A stretch of DNA of 10,092 bases from Acephala macrosclerotiorum (lineage: Eukaryota > Ascomycota > Leotiomycetes > Helotiales > Mollisiaceae): contig MU120009.1 of assembly GCA_014904845.1 (NCBI GenBank), forward strand, positions 1 through 10,092. Reading direction: 5' to 3'. A program made the translations under genes and the position numbers. The notes beneath the pieces are model-generated. The model was not told where the DNA came from and made no database searches. It was given only the letters and a program-made list of their open reading frames with translations. This document shows positions 9,901-10,092 of this stretch, piece by piece; positions within the stretch are counted from its first letter, which is position 1; every line of letters starts with the position of its first letter.

Positions 9901-10092
9901 TTTATTAAATAAAAAAAAAAGAATTAAAATTTAAATATAAAAAAAAATTTATTTTATATTTTATTTTTTTTATTAATATATATTTTTTTAAAAAATAAAA
10001 AATAAAAATTTTTATTTAATATATAAAATAATTAAAATTTTACGTTTAAAAATATTAATAATTTAAAAATTTATAAAATTATAAAATTGTAA
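6990..10092. other. Deeply eroded gene-free stretch to the right end
   Basis: About 3.1 kb of A/T DNA with isolated CpGs and few other G/C. The segment just after the minisatellite (6991-7007) keeps TCGCG plus a lone C and G. A run of 216 bases without G or C lies at 7303-7518. The plus-strand ATG at 8430 is followed immediately by TAA. No gene, RNA, repeat family or block boundary is visible, so the AT-rich block most likely continues beyond the window. Confidence 0.6.
8419..8444. other. Minor cluster of surviving G/C
   Basis: Seven G/C bases fall within 26 bp: CpGs at 8419 and 8443 plus G8422, C8428 and G8432. It is the densest non-CpG survival I noticed after position 1000, but far weaker than the 309-360 island. 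It could be a fragment that was hit less often, or chance clustering. Confidence 0.35.

Larger units (their letters stand above)
1..10092. other. Gene-free ultra-AT-rich block, RIP-like eroded repeat DNA
   Basis: By hand count the window has about 137 CpG dinucleotides plus about 137 other G or C bases, close to 4% G+C. CpG is about 30-fold above expectation for that composition. Non-CpG C and G are about equal in number (about 50 each after position 961), so loss of C happened on both strands. TAA and TTA triplets fill every frame on both strands, and ATG is nearly absent. These are direct observations. Known biology: RIP in filamentous ascomycetes converts C to T on both strands of duplicated DNA, producing AT-rich gene-free blocks. 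I infer that this is heavily RIP-mutated transposon or other repeat DNA, possibly heterochromatic or centromeric. The original element cannot be recognised. A naturally ultra-AT intergenic region in another lineage is the main alternative. Confidence 0.75.

Noticed and set aside
1..10092. Bisulfite-converted or one-strand deaminated DNA as a source of the composition
   Set aside because: Non-CpG C and G are depleted equally on the given strand; conversion of one strand would leave G intact.
1..10092. Mitochondrial or plastid DNA
   Set aside because: No organelle gene, tRNA or rRNA in 10 kb, and CpG-restricted survival of G/C is not an organelle pattern I know.
1..10092. CRISPR array or regularly spaced repeats
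   Set aside because: Tandem units lie end to end without unique spacers, and there are no cas genes.
1..10092. ARS-like consensus words and TATA boxes
   Set aside because: Such A/T words occur everywhere by chance at 96% A+T and carry no information here.

Overview
This window is a gene-free, ultra-AT-rich block. By hand count it holds about 137 CpG dinucleotides and about 137 other G or C bases, roughly 4% G+C in total. From 961 to the end this falls to about 3.4%. There is no convincing coding region, RNA gene, intact mobile element or CRISPR array. ATG triplets are almost absent (five on the plus strand, about eight on the minus strand), and the ORFs I read from them end within about 16 codons.

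The dominant signal is where the surviving G and C bases sit. About two thirds are in CpG, roughly 30 times more CpG than the base composition predicts (about 4 expected). The rest are split about equally between C and G, so both strands lost C symmetrically. Outside one small island there is no CpC, only about 30 CpA and 20 CpT after position 961. This fits C-to-T erosion on both strands that hit CpA, CpT and CpC almost to completion and largely spared CpG. The best-known process of this kind is repeat-induced point mutation (RIP) in filamentous ascomycetes (Pezizomycotina), acting on duplicated DNA such as transposons, with the result often kept as heterochromatin or centromere. I therefore read the window as fossil repeat DNA in an ascomycete nuclear genome. 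I cannot name the species or the original element. The main alternatives are a naturally ultra-AT intergenic region (for example of an anaerobic gut fungus or an apicomplexan) or a different mutator.

Layout: 1-960 is the least eroded part (about 10% G+C) and contains a striking island at 309-360 (20 G/C in 52 bases) with the only CpC/GGCC in the window, preceded by a small hairpin at 278-300. The octamer ACTAATAT occurs three times across 278-342. From 961 onward the sequence is almost pure A/T, with a 242-base run without any G or C (1141-1382). Inside it are a 12-bp minisatellite (2481-2576) whose units show C/T and G/A differences, a T20 tract (5647-5666), several CpG-ended inverted repeats, and a TTTA-based minisatellite (6781-6989). 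The last 3 kb are uniform eroded DNA with one minor G/C cluster at 8419-8444. No genes work together here; the interest is mutational and structural.
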